17,017 nt of DNA from a bacterium (GCA_029557395.1 JAKQIK010000013.1:1-17017), one strand, 5' to 3'; numbered from the stretch's first letter, positions 1 through 7,618 are shown. Notes: generated by a model from the sequence alone, not told the origin. Program-made: numbers and translations.

Positions 1-1
1 T

Positions 2-157
2 GCACGAGTACTTGAACGAAGAGATATTGATGAAACCATAAAAGACAAATTAACCGTTCAATATGAAAGCTTGAATCCAAAAGTTTTACGTGACAAAATA
101 CAAACATTAACAACTAAGTTAGAAAGGATCCAGCGGGATCAAGGTTACCACTACTAA
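2..157 (+). CDS. C-terminal fragment, probable DDE/integrase-core transposase (partial)
   Basis: An open frame enters from the left edge and ends at TAA 155-157, giving 51 residues. The end is rich in charged residues and reads as a helical tail. The order RRDIDETIK, then YESLNP, then LRDKI and a heptad-like LTTKLERIQ fits my memory of the C-terminal tails of rve-type transposases, which often carry a 'K..L...Y.SLNP..L...I..L' pattern. No catalytic residue lies inside the fragment, so the family call rests on this tail alone. A 9-bp inverted repeat straddles its stop codon, and nadD follows about 95 bp later. It could instead be the end of an unrelated helical protein. Confidence 0.45.
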   Translation, partial: ARVLERRDIDETIKDKLTVQYESLNPKVLRDKIQTLTTKLERIQRDQGYHY

Positions 158-180
158 CCATTAGCGGATACGGTAACCTT
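141..180 (+). repeat. Inverted repeat over the stop codon of the partial gene
   Basis: AAGGTTACC at 141-149 and GGTAACCTT at 172-180 are perfect 9-bp complements around a 22-nt loop. One arm lies inside the last codons of the partial gene. The 3' side is followed by TAGTTATTAT and has no clean U-run, so this is a weak terminator candidate. It could equally be part of an insertion-sequence end. Confidence 0.45.
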
Positions 181-235
181 TAGTTATTATCTAACGCGGC
201 CTGGGTGTAACTGCAGGTGTTTCAGTGGACTTGCC

Positions 236-244
236 TGGTATAAT
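236..244 (+). promoter_or_regulatory. Extended -10 promoter of nadD, leaderless spacing
   Basis: TGG followed by TATAAT (239-244) is a consensus extended -10 element. The ATG at 252 starts only 7 nt after the box, which is where transcription would normally begin. No ribosome-binding site can fit in between. A clear -35 hexamer is not visible. Confidence 0.7.
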
Positions 245-251
245 AAAACCT

Positions 252-863
252 ATGAGCAAGGTAGGGATATTCAGCGGAACATTTGATCCAATCCATTCTG
301 GGCATATTGCTTTTGCTCTTCAGGCTATTGAGGTAGCTGGTTTAGATATGGTTTATTTTTTGCCGGAAGCACTTCCTAGGCGTAAAAATGGCGTAACGCA
401 TTATGCTCATCGTATAAAGATGTTAGAGTTAGCCCTGCGCCCCTATCAAAAGCTTGCATATCTAGAAATGCCGGACAAAAGATTTAGCGTCAATAGTACT
501 ATGCCAAGGCTCAGGCGCAGATTTGAAGGTGATGACATGTATATGCTGATGGGTTCTGATATGTTGGAGTTATTAGATCAGCCTGCTGGCTTAGATCAAT
601 GGCCTGGGTTAGAGATTTTTTTGGCTAATTTCAAGTTGATAGTCGGAGTACGTAACCAACATCAGATACAGGAGGTTAAACATTCTTTGAAACGTATTCA
701 GCCTGGTGGGTATATGGTGGTTTCTAAAAAACCTTCTGTGTCATCGAGTCATATCAGAAAGCTGTTGATGAGTGGTCAAGTGTCGAATGATGTGCTAACG
801 AGCATAATGAATTATATTGATAAAAATTGGCTTTATGTTTCGGTTGAGCCAAATAATTCATGA
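252..863 (+). CDS. nadD: Nicotinate-nucleotide adenylyltransferase
   Basis: NadD transfers AMP from ATP to nicotinate mononucleotide, giving deamido-NAD in the cytoplasm, the penultimate step of NAD synthesis. The 203-residue protein begins MSKVGIFSGTFDPIHSGH, which contains the nucleotidyltransferase GTFDP and HSGH motifs at the usual N-terminal place. Near the C-terminus SSSHIRKLL matches the family ISSTxIR motif. The length is normal. A GTG at 225 would add nine residues, but ATG 252 places the motif correctly and sits 7 nt after a consensus -10 box, so it is preferred. The last 31 bp overlap the converging antiporter gene. Confidence 0.9.
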   Translation: MSKVGIFSGTFDPIHSGHIAFALQAIEVAGLDMVYFLPEALPRRKNGVTHYAHRIKMLELALRPYQKLAYLEMPDKRFSVNSTMPRLRRRFEGDDMYMLMGSDMLELLDQPAGLDQWPGLEIFLANFKLIVGVRNQHQIQEVKHSLKRIQPGGYMVVSKKPSVSSSHIRKLLMSGQVSNDVLTSIMNYIDKNWLYVSVEPNNS

Positions 864-2518
864 TGTGATTGCAGGTACTGCAAGTGCTTTTCGCGATATT
901 CCTTGAAGGCAGTCTTTTTTAGTTCACTTCGTTTTATAAAAGCTCCAATTTTTTCTGATCCAATATAGTGAGGGAGCATAACGTACGAGACACCTTGTTC
1001 ATATAATTCGGCAGCTTGTTCGGCATTATCTGCAGTAGTGATAAAAACGGCATAAGGATTATTAATCTCTAACCATTTAGCTAGGCTTTTGTTGGTCCCT
1101 TGGTCTGTAATAGTCGATACAATGAGCTTACTGTGCTTCAGATTGAGTTCTTCTAGTAAATCTGAATCGGTAGCATCACCGTACATATATTCAATATTCC
1201 TTTGTTCTAGAAAATCAATGACGCTAGGATCGTAATCTACCACTATAAATTTCTTGCTTACTTTTCTAAAGACTGGTAAGAATTCATGCCCACCTCTCTG
1301 ATAGCCAAATAGAACCAAATCATATCGACGACGCCGTTCATGCTCGTTGCGGGCCTTACGCCTCTCGAACATTCGTAAATATCTTTCAGATAATTTGTAA
1401 AGTTGTTCTGAGTACAAAATCATGTAGGTTGAGATAGCAATAGTTATGAGAGCGACAAAAGTTATCAAGGACACTACTTCTTTGTCGATGTAGCCTTGAT
1501 GATTGGCGACGGCAAGTAGTATTAGAGAAAACTCGCCAACTTGGGTCATGGCAAGACCTGCCTTGAAGCTAGTCTTTTTGGTATAGCCCATGAGTCCCAT
1601 AATAATGAGGATGGAGATTGGATTTACGATCAGTACAATAAGTGAAAACACTAACGTCCTACCTGGCGAGCTCTGGATGACATCTATGTTAAGTAGCGAT
1701 CCTAAAACAACAAAATGTAGGACGATAAAAAAGTCTCTGAGTGGTTTTAGTCGTGATGCTGCCTCGGTAGCGTATGGCATAGAAGCAATAGTCATACCGG
1801 CCAGCAGGGCTCCTATCTCTAGAGATAGACCAACCTCTTTTGATAGCGTGGCAATACCAAGTGCTAGGGCTATAGAGAATAAAAATAAGAATTCTTGACT
1901 CTTGCCAATGAGGTTATTTAGATGTGGCAATATCAAATATCGGAATATGATTAAGCCAACAAGCAACAGACTGCCTTTGATGGCAATTGGCATAAAGCTC
2001 TCCAAGGTGATGTGTCCATTACTACTCGAAGAAACTAGCAGAACAGCCACGGTGGCCAGAAAGTCTTGTACAATCAAAAAACCAATCGAGACTTTTGCGT
2101 AAAGTCGGGACTGTTCTTTTTTGTCTGAGAGTAGCTTGAGGACGATAATTGTACTGCTCAAAGAAAGCGCTAGAGCAATGAATAATGACACAGTATGGCC
2201 ATAACCGATAATTGTAGCTACAGCATAGGTTGCTCCACCTACAAATACCACCTGTGCAAGACTTGCTAATAAAGCTACTTTACCAATATCTTTGATAACA
2301 CGAATATTTAACCCAAGTCCAATAATAAACAACAATAAAGCAATACCAAATTCTGCAAAAATATGGATTGTTTCGGTTGAACGTACAATATTAAATACTG
2401 CAGGACCAACTAATATGCCGGTTATTATATGTCCGATCATTAATGGTTGCTTGAGTGCGCGCATTACTAGACTTACGGCTACGGCTATGACTATTACTAG
2501 CGTTAGTTCTTCAAACAT
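833..2518 (-). CDS. KefB/CPA2-type monovalent cation:proton antiporter with TrkA-N domain
   Basis: This 561-residue inner-membrane protein belongs to the CPA2 family, which exchanges K+ or Na+ for H+. Residues 1 to about 370 are a Na+/H+ exchanger domain with around twelve hydrophobic segments. LIVQDFLA (148-155) holds the glutamine-aspartate pair typical of Kef-like proteins, and SLEIGALLAG (232-241) is a family signature. After a very basic linker (387-398), residues 399 to about 520 form a TrkA-N/RCK Rossmann domain: a glycine-rich loop GYQRGG, the strand-end acid in VVDYD and the YGDATD motif. Ligand control by NAD(H) is typical of such domains. The 3' end overlaps nadD. The 5' end faces the Fet4-like gene across a shared promoter region. 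K+ versus Na+ preference cannot be read here. Confidence 0.88.
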   Translation of the reverse strand: MFEELTLVIVIAVAVSLVMRALKQPLMIGHIITGILVGPAVFNIVRSTETIHIFAEFGIALLLFIIGLGLNIRVIKDIGKVALLASLAQVVFVGGATYAVATIIGYGHTVSLFIALALSLSSTIIVLKLLSDKKEQSRLYAKVSIGFLIVQDFLATVAVLLVSSSSNGHITLESFMPIAIKGSLLLVGLIIFRYLILPHLNNLIGKSQEFLFLFSIALALGIATLSKEVGLSLEIGALLAGMTIASMPYATEAASRLKPLRDFFIVLHFVVLGSLLNIDVIQSSPGRTLVFSLIVLIVNPISILIIMGLMGYTKKTSFKAGLAMTQVGEFSLILLAVANHQGYIDKEVVSLITFVALITIAISTYMILYSEQLYKLSERYLRMFERRKARNEHERRRRYDLVLFGYQRGGHEFLPVFRKVSKKFIVVDYDPSVIDFLEQRNIEYMYGDATDSDLLEELNLKHSKLIVSTITDQGTNKSLAKWLEINNPYAVFITTADNAEQAAELYEQGVSYVMLPHYIGSEKIGAFIKRSELKKTAFKEYREKHLQYLQSHHELFGSTET

Positions 2519-2550
2519 TTATAGGTAAATAGTTTCTTTTTTTATCATTC

Positions 2551-2569
2551 TGTTATGCTTATAGCATAA
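2551..2569. promoter_or_regulatory. Palindrome with extended -10 boxes on both strands (divergent promoter)
   Basis: TTATGCT-TAT-AGCATAA (2553-2569) is a 7-bp perfect inverted repeat. On the plus strand it supplies TGT plus TATGCT (2551-2559) for the Fet4-like gene. On the minus strand it supplies TGC plus TATAAG (about 2566-2558) for the antiporter. The two polymerase sites share the same bases, so only one could be occupied at a time. The palindrome could also bind a dimeric regulator. Confidence 0.45.
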
Positions 2570-2593
2570 GCTAAATTTTAATAAGGTCAAATT

Positions 2594-3130
2594 ATGCCAA
2601 AAGAAAAATTCAGAAAGATATCTACATTTGTATCAAATATCGCTGGTAGTGCATGGGCTTTTTCGCTCGCATTTCTAGTAGTTTTAGTATGGGCACTGAG
2701 CGGTAAATTGTTTAACTATTCTGATACGTGGCAATTAGTTATTAACACTGGTACAACAATCATCACATTTCTGATGGTTTTCTTAATCCAGAGTACTCAG
2801 AATCGTGATAGCAAAGCTATGCAACTAAAACTAGATGAGTTACTCAGGGTAACGAGGGCCCGGCATAAATTTATTGATATTGAGGATCTTAGTGACGACG
2901 AGCTGGCAGAGCTCGCTGCTAAATTTAGTAAAATTAGGAAAGAAAGTAATGATCCTTTGGCAGAAAAGTTTTATCAAAAACTTCAAGTTTCGTTAACAAA
3001 ACGAAGGGAACTGCCCGGTGAAAAAGTAGCTACGCAAGTTGTTAGTTTGTTGAATCCATTTACTCCTCAGCCAATAGAAAAAAGCGTAAGTGACAAAAAA
3101 GATATTGACAAGACAAATAGTGTTAGCTGA
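2594..3130 (+). CDS. Low-affinity iron permease (Fet4)-family membrane protein
   Basis: This 178-residue protein has two membrane segments (about 18-36 and 47-66) near its N-terminus. The stretch AGSAWAFSLAFLVVLVWALS, then SDTWQLVINTGTTIITFLMV and FLIQSTQNRDSKAMQLKLDE, matches the conserved core of PF04120 ('low affinity iron permease'). Iron transport is shown for yeast Fet4 only; bacterial members are shorter and their substrate is uncertain. Residues beyond about 90 form a charged helical cytoplasmic tail ending in Lys/Asp-rich sequence. AAGG about 8 nt before ATG 2594 serves as ribosome-binding site. It is transcribed divergently from the cation antiporter, which may mean joint control of ion balance. 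Confidence 0.82.
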   Translation: MPKEKFRKISTFVSNIAGSAWAFSLAFLVVLVWALSGKLFNYSDTWQLVINTGTTIITFLMVFLIQSTQNRDSKAMQLKLDELLRVTRARHKFIDIEDLSDDELAELAAKFSKIRKESNDPLAEKFYQKLQVSLTKRRELPGEKVATQVVSLLNPFTPQPIEKSVSDKKDIDKTNSVS

Positions 3131-3388
3131 TAATAAATCTATCCAGATAAGTAGTTGCGAGCTACCGACAGGAAAAACAAAAATATATTAAATTAAATCT
3201 TCTGCATTACTATCGTTGGTAGAGTGCGGTTAATTAAAAGGCAAGGTAGAACAATGCCAATAAGTGTAAAGGATATTTCTAACAGACCGGCGATGATTAA
3301 GGTAAAAGTTCGTCGGGCACCATGGCAAGAATTCTTAGAATATTAAACCAATAAATGACTATATAATTAATGACTAGGTATCGGCTGG
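3131..3388. other. Gap between converging genes
   Basis: Apart from the possible 30-residue ORF, the 258 bp hold only a weak stem (GTAGTT/AGCTAC near 3151-3165) without a T-run. No tRNA fold or terminator was found, although two converging genes end here. Confidence 0.5.
3254..3346 (+). CDS. Possible 30-residue small protein
   Basis: ATG 3254 to TAA 3344-3346 encodes 30 residues, starting MPISVKDISNRPAMIKVK and ending APWQEFLEY. AAGGT lies 7 nt before the ATG and could act as ribosome-binding site. The peptide is amphipathic and basic in the middle, with no signal or membrane segment. It lies in an otherwise gene-free gap between two converging genes. Homology is unknown and coding is not proven; an open frame of this size occurs by chance in AT-rich DNA. 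Confidence 0.3.
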   Translation: MPISVKDISNRPAMIKVKVRRAPWQEFLEY

Positions 3389-4114
3389 TTATTGGCCTGT
3401 GGGTTCATTGTTTGTGTTCGTTTCTTTTTGTTTCTGGGCATCTGTATTTTCGGATTGTTTTTGTTCGGGTTTCTCTTGGTTGTCACCGGAGTTTTTGGAC
3501 AGCTCGACAATCTTTGCATCAATTTTTTCTTTGAATTGTTCAAATCCTGATGGGTTTGGTTCTAGTTTCTGACCATTCAAGAAAAAGGTTGGAGTTGAAT
3601 CTACCCCAAGTTCACGCCCCGCCTTTAGATCGGCACTAATAGTTGCTGATACCTCGCTACTCTTATAATCCATAGCAAACTTTTCTTTATTCAGACCTAT
3701 GCTGTCTGCATAGCCTTCAAAAATACTAACTGGGTTTGAAGCATTTTCCCATTGAGCCTGGTTTTCATAAATTTTGTTGTGCATTTCCCAGAACTTTCCT
3801 TGCAAACCAGCTGCTTCAGCGGCTCTGGCGGCGGCTCGAGCATTCTTGTGCATTGTTTCTAGTGGAAAATGCCTAAACTGAAAAGTAATTTTATCTCCAT
3901 AATATTCTTTTACTTGCTTCAATATAGGATAATAGCTCCCACAGCCAGGGCATTGGAAGTCTCCATATTCAACCAGTGTCACGCCAGCAGTGCCAGCACC
4001 TACCTTATGCTCCGATGGTGTACCTGCCGCTTCTTCTTTGGGCTGAGTTAGCACCAAAAATCCGATTACACCAACTATAATCGCAATTACTATCATTATG
4101 GTTTTTTTGTTCAT
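3389..4114 (-). CDS. Membrane-anchored DsbA-like thioredoxin-fold protein
   Basis: This 241-residue protein starts with a short basic end and one hydrophobic segment (5-23), acting as an anchor or signal, so the rest lies outside the membrane. Residues 43 to about 205 are a DsbA/thioredoxin-fold domain: FQCPGCGSYYP with the redox pair CPGC (55-58), an inserted helical region, and STPTFFLNG with the conserved cis-proline (T174-P175). Such proteins oxidise or shuffle disulfides in secreted proteins. The last 35 residues are a Gln/Glu/Asn-rich low-complexity tail. A strong ribosome-binding site, GAGGGAG, lies 4 nt before the ATG. No VKOR or DsbB partner is in the window. Several exported proteins encoded nearby could be clients, but that is a guess. 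Confidence 0.88.
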   Translation of the reverse strand: MNKKTIMIVIAIIVGVIGFLVLTQPKEEAAGTPSEHKVGAGTAGVTLVEYGDFQCPGCGSYYPILKQVKEYYGDKITFQFRHFPLETMHKNARAAARAAEAAGLQGKFWEMHNKIYENQAQWENASNPVSIFEGYADSIGLNKEKFAMDYKSSEVSATISADLKAGRELGVDSTPTFFLNGQKLEPNPSGFEQFKEKIDAKIVELSKNSGDNQEKPEQKQSENTDAQKQKETNTNNEPTGQ

Positions 4115-4140
4115 ACAACTCCCTCAAGATTACGCTTTTT

Positions 4141-4146
4141 ATCATA
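4141..4146 (-). promoter_or_regulatory. -10 box for the DsbA-like gene
   Basis: On the minus strand TATGAT lies 26 nt upstream of the start, leaving a leader of about 20 nt that contains GAGGGAG (4125-4119). This gene therefore uses a normal leadered mRNA. Confidence 0.45.
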
Positions 4147-4204
4147 TACAACTTGGCAAATAACTTCCAGTGCCAGTTAACATAATAATATTTTATTGGC
4201 CAGA

Positions 4205-4213
4205 TGTTACAAT
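4205..4213 (+). promoter_or_regulatory. Extended -10 promoter with leaderless spacing
   Basis: TGT then TACAAT (4208-4213) precedes ATG 4220 by 6 nt. Transcription would start at or next to the A of the start codon. No ribosome-binding site is present. Confidence 0.6.
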
Positions 4214-4219
4214 AATCTT

Positions 4220-5227
4220 ATGTTTCTAATATTGTTACTTAGTTTAGTCGGGTCAATAATTTTGAGTGCGATGTCGCTTAGTCTGAGGTCTTTGTCTTTG
4301 CCATATCTAAGATACTGGGCTAGAAAAGGAGATCAAGTATCAAAAAAGATTTATCCCCTCAAAGCCAGGGGATCGGCTGTTTACCTGACTATAGAGTTAT
4401 TTCGGTCTATTTTTATTGTCGGCGTTTTGGTGACGATGACAAGATTGTTTGGTGGACTACTGACGTGGATTATCGGTACAGCTATTCTGTTTATTGTGTT
4501 TGTAGTCTTAAATGATTTGTATTTACGATCTATGGGAACATGGTTGCTAGCAAACTTATCAGATCAGATACTGAAGTTATCATTTCTTCTAAAGGTCATT
4601 ACCACTCCACTTGGCAATGCACTCGACAAATTTGTTAGTGAAACACCAACCACTTTGACAAGAAAAGAGCTTACTCAAATGATTTACTCAGTTCAATCAT
4701 CTGATACGGATTTATCATCGGATGAGCTTAGAATACTCAAACACTCTTTGTCTTTTGGTAGTAAATCAGTGCATGACGTCATGACACCCCGTAGTGTGAT
4801 TAATGCGGTACAGGCTGATGATATTATTAGCCCAATTCTATTAGATGAACTCCACAAAAGTGGGCATTCTCGTTTTCCGGTATTCGATTCAAAAAAAGAA
4901 ACAGTACTAGGCATTTTATATATAAAAGATTTAGTTGATGTAAAGCATAAGATTAGTGTGTCTGAATTGATGCACAAGCCGGCTCAATATGTAAATCAAG
5001 AGCGTGAGCTAGATCATGTGCTCCAGGCTTTTATCCGCACTAAGCAACACCTTTTCATTGTAGTAAATGAATTTGCAGAGATCACAGGTTTAATTACTAT
5101 AGAAGATATTGTCGAACAGGTCTTAGGCAAGCCTATTATTGATGAGTTCGATAAGTACGATAGTATGCGCGATGTTGCTGAAGCAAGAGCAAAAATTACA
5201 AAAAAACAGCTCAAAACAGTGGATTAA
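4220..5227 (+). CDS. CorC/HlyC-type CBS-pair membrane protein
   Basis: This 335-residue protein has a hydrophobic N-terminal part (segments near 1-22, 56-75 and 78-100), in the position of the DUF21/CNNM membrane domain. A pair of CBS domains follows at about 185-305. HDVMTPR (185-191), GHSRFPVFD (215-223), GILYIKDL and VVNEFAEITGLITIEDIVEQ (281-300) are hallmarks of the CorC/HlyC CBS pair, which binds adenine nucleotides. Relatives act in Mg2+/Co2+ efflux or resistance. The usual C-terminal CorC_HlyC (transporter-associated) domain is absent; the protein stops about 30 residues after the CBS pair. ATG 4220 is chosen over an earlier TTG at 4196 because it sits 6 nt after a -10 box and begins the hydrophobic segment. 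Confidence 0.85.
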   Translation: MFLILLLSLVGSIILSAMSLSLRSLSLPYLRYWARKGDQVSKKIYPLKARGSAVYLTIELFRSIFIVGVLVTMTRLFGGLLTWIIGTAILFIVFVVLNDLYLRSMGTWLLANLSDQILKLSFLLKVITTPLGNALDKFVSETPTTLTRKELTQMIYSVQSSDTDLSSDELRILKHSLSFGSKSVHDVMTPRSVINAVQADDIISPILLDELHKSGHSRFPVFDSKKETVLGILYIKDLVDVKHKISVSELMHKPAQYVNQERELDHVLQAFIRTKQHLFIVVNEFAEITGLITIEDIVEQVLGKPIIDEFDKYDSMRDVAEARAKITKKQLKTVD

Positions 5228-5388
5228 GCTATAAATAGTTCTATTATTATTGTATAATTATGTTTAATATATGTTTGTAGTAGTATCTGATAATAATATT
5301 AGGGTATAAGCAAGGCAGTCTGGCGCTGTCATTGCTAGCCCTGTCATGAGCCAATATAGCAAGACTAATACTGTAAAAAAGGAAAATT
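5228..5388 (+). promoter_or_regulatory. aspS leader region with TATAAT box
   Basis: TATAAT lies at 5253-5258, which would give a leader of about 120 nt before aspS. A second possible start is TACTGT at 5369-5374. The ribosome-binding site AAGGA (about 5379-5383) is clear. No T-box motif or convincing terminator/antiterminator pair was found. A 12-codon ORF (5271-5309) lies in the leader. Confidence 0.35.
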
Positions 5389-7155
5389 ATGCAAAGAACA
5401 CTAAGTATTGAGGCACTTGATAAAGTAGGGCAAGAGATTAATGTAAAAGGCTGGGTCAACTCACGCCGTGATCACGGGGGGCTAATATTCATTGACCTGA
5501 GAGATCACAGGGGGGTTGTTCAGCTTACGATTCAACCAGAGTCAGCTGAGGCTTTTGGTAGTGGCGAACAGTTACGTGATGAATTTGTAATCAGTGCCAC
5601 TGGTTTGGTTAAAGAGCGCGATCAAACACTAATTAATCCAAATTTGGCGACGGGGACAATTGAAATCTTGGTGAGTGAACTGAGCATACTCAATAAGTCA
5701 GAACCACTACCAATTCAAGTAAATACCAAACAGAATATTAGTGAAGAAAATCGCCTCAAATATCGTTATCTTGATCTTAGGCGTCCAAAAATGCAAGACA
5801 TGCTTGTTAAGCGGGATAACCTCTATAAAACGATACGAAACTACATGCAACAAGCTCAATTTACAGAGGTAACAACACCAATTTTGGCAAATAGCAGTCC
5901 TGAAGGAGCTCGTGATTTTGTAATTCCTAGTAGGCTGCATTATGGCAAAGTTTATGCACTGCCTCAGGCACCACAGCAATTCAAGCAGTTATTAATGGTC
6001 GGCGGAGTCAATAGATATTATCAACTTGCAGCTTGTTTTCGCGATGAAGATCCCAGATCTGATAGGCTTTATGGCGAATTTTATCAGCTTGATCTAGAAA
6101 TGTCCTTTGTAGAGAACGGTGAAGAAGTTCGAAGTATGATGGAGCCATTAATCAAGCAACTAGTAACGGGTTTTGCTGGCAAAAAATTACTAGATGACAA
6201 TATACCTAAAATTCCCTATCAAGAAGCTTTGAATAAATATGGTACGGACAAGCCAGATTTAAGGTTTGATATGGAATTAGTTGACTTAACAGATATCATG
6301 AAAGACTGTGGTTTTTCTGTGTTTTCGTCAGTAGTTGCTAGTGGCGGTGCAGTCAAGGCAATTGCCGTACCAGGGGCAAAACAGTTGAGTCGATCACAAA
6401 TTGATAAGTTTACTGAAATCGCCAAGCAAGAGGGTGCTGGTGGTCTAGCATATATGTTTATAGAAGGTGGAAAGATAGTCTCACCGATTGCTAAGTTTTT
6501 TGATGAGCAGACACTGGCAAATATACTTAATTCAACAAAAGCAAATGAAGGTGATGGAATCTTTTTTGGCGCTGATAAAATTACAGTAGTGAACAAGGTA
6601 CTTGGACGACTAAGAAATGAGTTTGCTGACCACTTTGACCTAAAAGACCCAAATATTATTGCACTAGCGTGGATTGTTGATTTTCCTTTTTATGAATGGG
6701 ACGATAAAGCGAATAAGCTTGATTTTGGGCACAATCCTTTTAGTATGCCAAAGGGCGGGCTGAGTATATTAGACTCTGAGGATAAGCTTTCAATTTTAGC
6801 CGATCAATTTGATATGGTTATGAACGGTTATGAAATATGTAGTGGTGGTGTGCGCAATCATAATCCTGAAGTCCTCTATAAAGTCTTTGATGTTCTTGGT
6901 TTTAGCAAGCAGTATGTTGACAGCAAATTCGGTGCAATGATAAATGCTTTCAGATACGGTGCGCCACCTCACGCTGGATGTGCTTTTGGTATTGACAGAA
7001 TGTTTATGGAACTAGTGGGTGAAGATAACATTCGTGAAGTCGTGGCATTTCCAAAAAACGGCTCGGGTGTCGACCTGATGATGAATGCTCCGTCACAGCC
7101 GGAAACCCAAGTCTTAAAAGATCTTGGTTTTGAATTTACTGAAGCCAAAGATTAA
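5389..7155 (+). CDS. aspS: Aspartate--tRNA ligase, possibly non-discriminating (Asp/Asn)
   Basis: AspRS joins aspartate to tRNA in the cytoplasm. The 588-residue length is that of the bacterial type. Residues 1-105 form the OB-fold anticodon-binding domain (GWVNSRRDHGGLIFIDLRD). The class II catalytic domain follows: PEGARDF (171-177), the QAPQQFKQ loop (193-200), motif 2 with FRDED (217-221), a bacterial insertion (about 280-420), and motif 3 GCAFGIDRMFMELVG near 530. The anticodon-domain loop reads RRDHGGL, where the E. coli discriminating enzyme has RRDLGSL. A histidine there is associated with enzymes that also charge tRNA-Asn, which GatCAB then amidates. The second discriminating position is less clear, so this is only suggestive. 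AAGGA 5-6 nt before the ATG supports the start. Confidence 0.95.
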   Translation: MQRTLSIEALDKVGQEINVKGWVNSRRDHGGLIFIDLRDHRGVVQLTIQPESAEAFGSGEQLRDEFVISATGLVKERDQTLINPNLATGTIEILVSELSILNKSEPLPIQVNTKQNISEENRLKYRYLDLRRPKMQDMLVKRDNLYKTIRNYMQQAQFTEVTTPILANSSPEGARDFVIPSRLHYGKVYALPQAPQQFKQLLMVGGVNRYYQLAACFRDEDPRSDRLYGEFYQLDLEMSFVENGEEVRSMMEPLIKQLVTGFAGKKLLDDNIPKIPYQEALNKYGTDKPDLRFDMELVDLTDIMKDCGFSVFSSVVASGGAVKAIAVPGAKQLSRSQIDKFTEIAKQEGAGGLAYMFIEGGKIVSPIAKFFDEQTLANILNSTKANEGDGIFFGADKITVVNKVLGRLRNEFADHFDLKDPNIIALAWIVDFPFYEWDDKANKLDFGHNPFSMPKGGLSILDSEDKLSILADQFDMVMNGYEICSGGVRNHNPEVLYKVFDVLGFSKQYVDSKFGAMINAFRYGAPPHAGCAFGIDRMFMELVGEDNIREVVAFPKNGSGVDLMMNAPSQPETQVLKDLGFEFTEAKD

Positions 7156-7178
7156 AAGATTAATTTAGCAATATAAAT

Positions 7179-7592
7179 TTATGATTTTCGATTGCGGGTG
7201 TTTTTACGCCGTTGGTTCGGTGCAGATTTCTTTTTGATTGTCTTCTTTTTTGTGGCTGTTTTTCTCTTGGTTGTCTTGGTGGCCGAGGGTTCCTCTATTT
7301 GTTCATGATCTTCATCTTCTTGTAAGTAATCATAAATAATTTTGACCATAATAACCAAGCCAATCACCAGGAATAAGCCTGCAAATATTGTCCAACCATT
7401 TATAAAACTTGGTTGTTTTGGATGTACTGGTGGCTCTGTCAATGGTTCACCAGTCTGCTGGACGTTTAACTGGCCTTGATGACTATTGAGAGCATCATCT
7501 GTGACTGTTTCTTGAACCCCCGAGACATAGTCGCCATTGATTGACTGAGAGGCTTGCGGATTGGCTGTAATGGGTGAGGATGATTCTTGCAA
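7179..7592 (-). CDS. Small single-pass membrane protein with Lys-rich tail, unknown function
   Basis: This 137-residue protein has no family I recognise. Residues 1-63 are polar, Gln/Ser/Pro-rich and lack lysine until residue 59. Residues 67-87 are one membrane segment (WTIFAGLFLVIGLVIMVKII). A short acidic patch follows (91-101), then a strongly basic tail (105-137) with KRKTATKKKTIKKK, like a nucleic-acid- or phospholipid-binding end. By the positive-inside rule the basic tail is cytoplasmic and the N-terminus is outside. The start is a TTG, chosen because GGAG lies 8 nt before it and no in-frame ATG lies upstream. It converges with aspS across a 23-bp gap. Confidence 0.6.
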   Translation of the reverse strand: MQESSSPITANPQASQSINGDYVSGVQETVTDDALNSHQGQLNVQQTGEPLTEPPVHPKQPSFINGWTIFAGLFLVIGLVIMVKIIYDYLQEDEDHEQIEEPSATKTTKRKTATKKKTIKKKSAPNQRRKNTRNRKS

Positions 7593-7618
7593 CCTTTGAT
7601 CTCCATTTATCTTGTATT

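Noticed and set aside
1590..2528. Plus-strand frames opposite the antiporter gene (1590-1898, 1902-2102, 2292-2528)
   Set aside because: They lie wholly inside a clear antiporter gene, have no recognisable domains or start signals and read as antisense shadows.
5271..5388. aspS attenuation system
   Set aside because: A short leader ORF with an Asp-Asn-Asn run exists, but no convincing terminator/antiterminator pair was found, so it is not called as a feature.
6219..6596. 125-residue minus-strand frame inside aspS
   Set aside because: Lies within the conserved catalytic and insertion part of AspRS; no ribosome-binding site or family resemblance.
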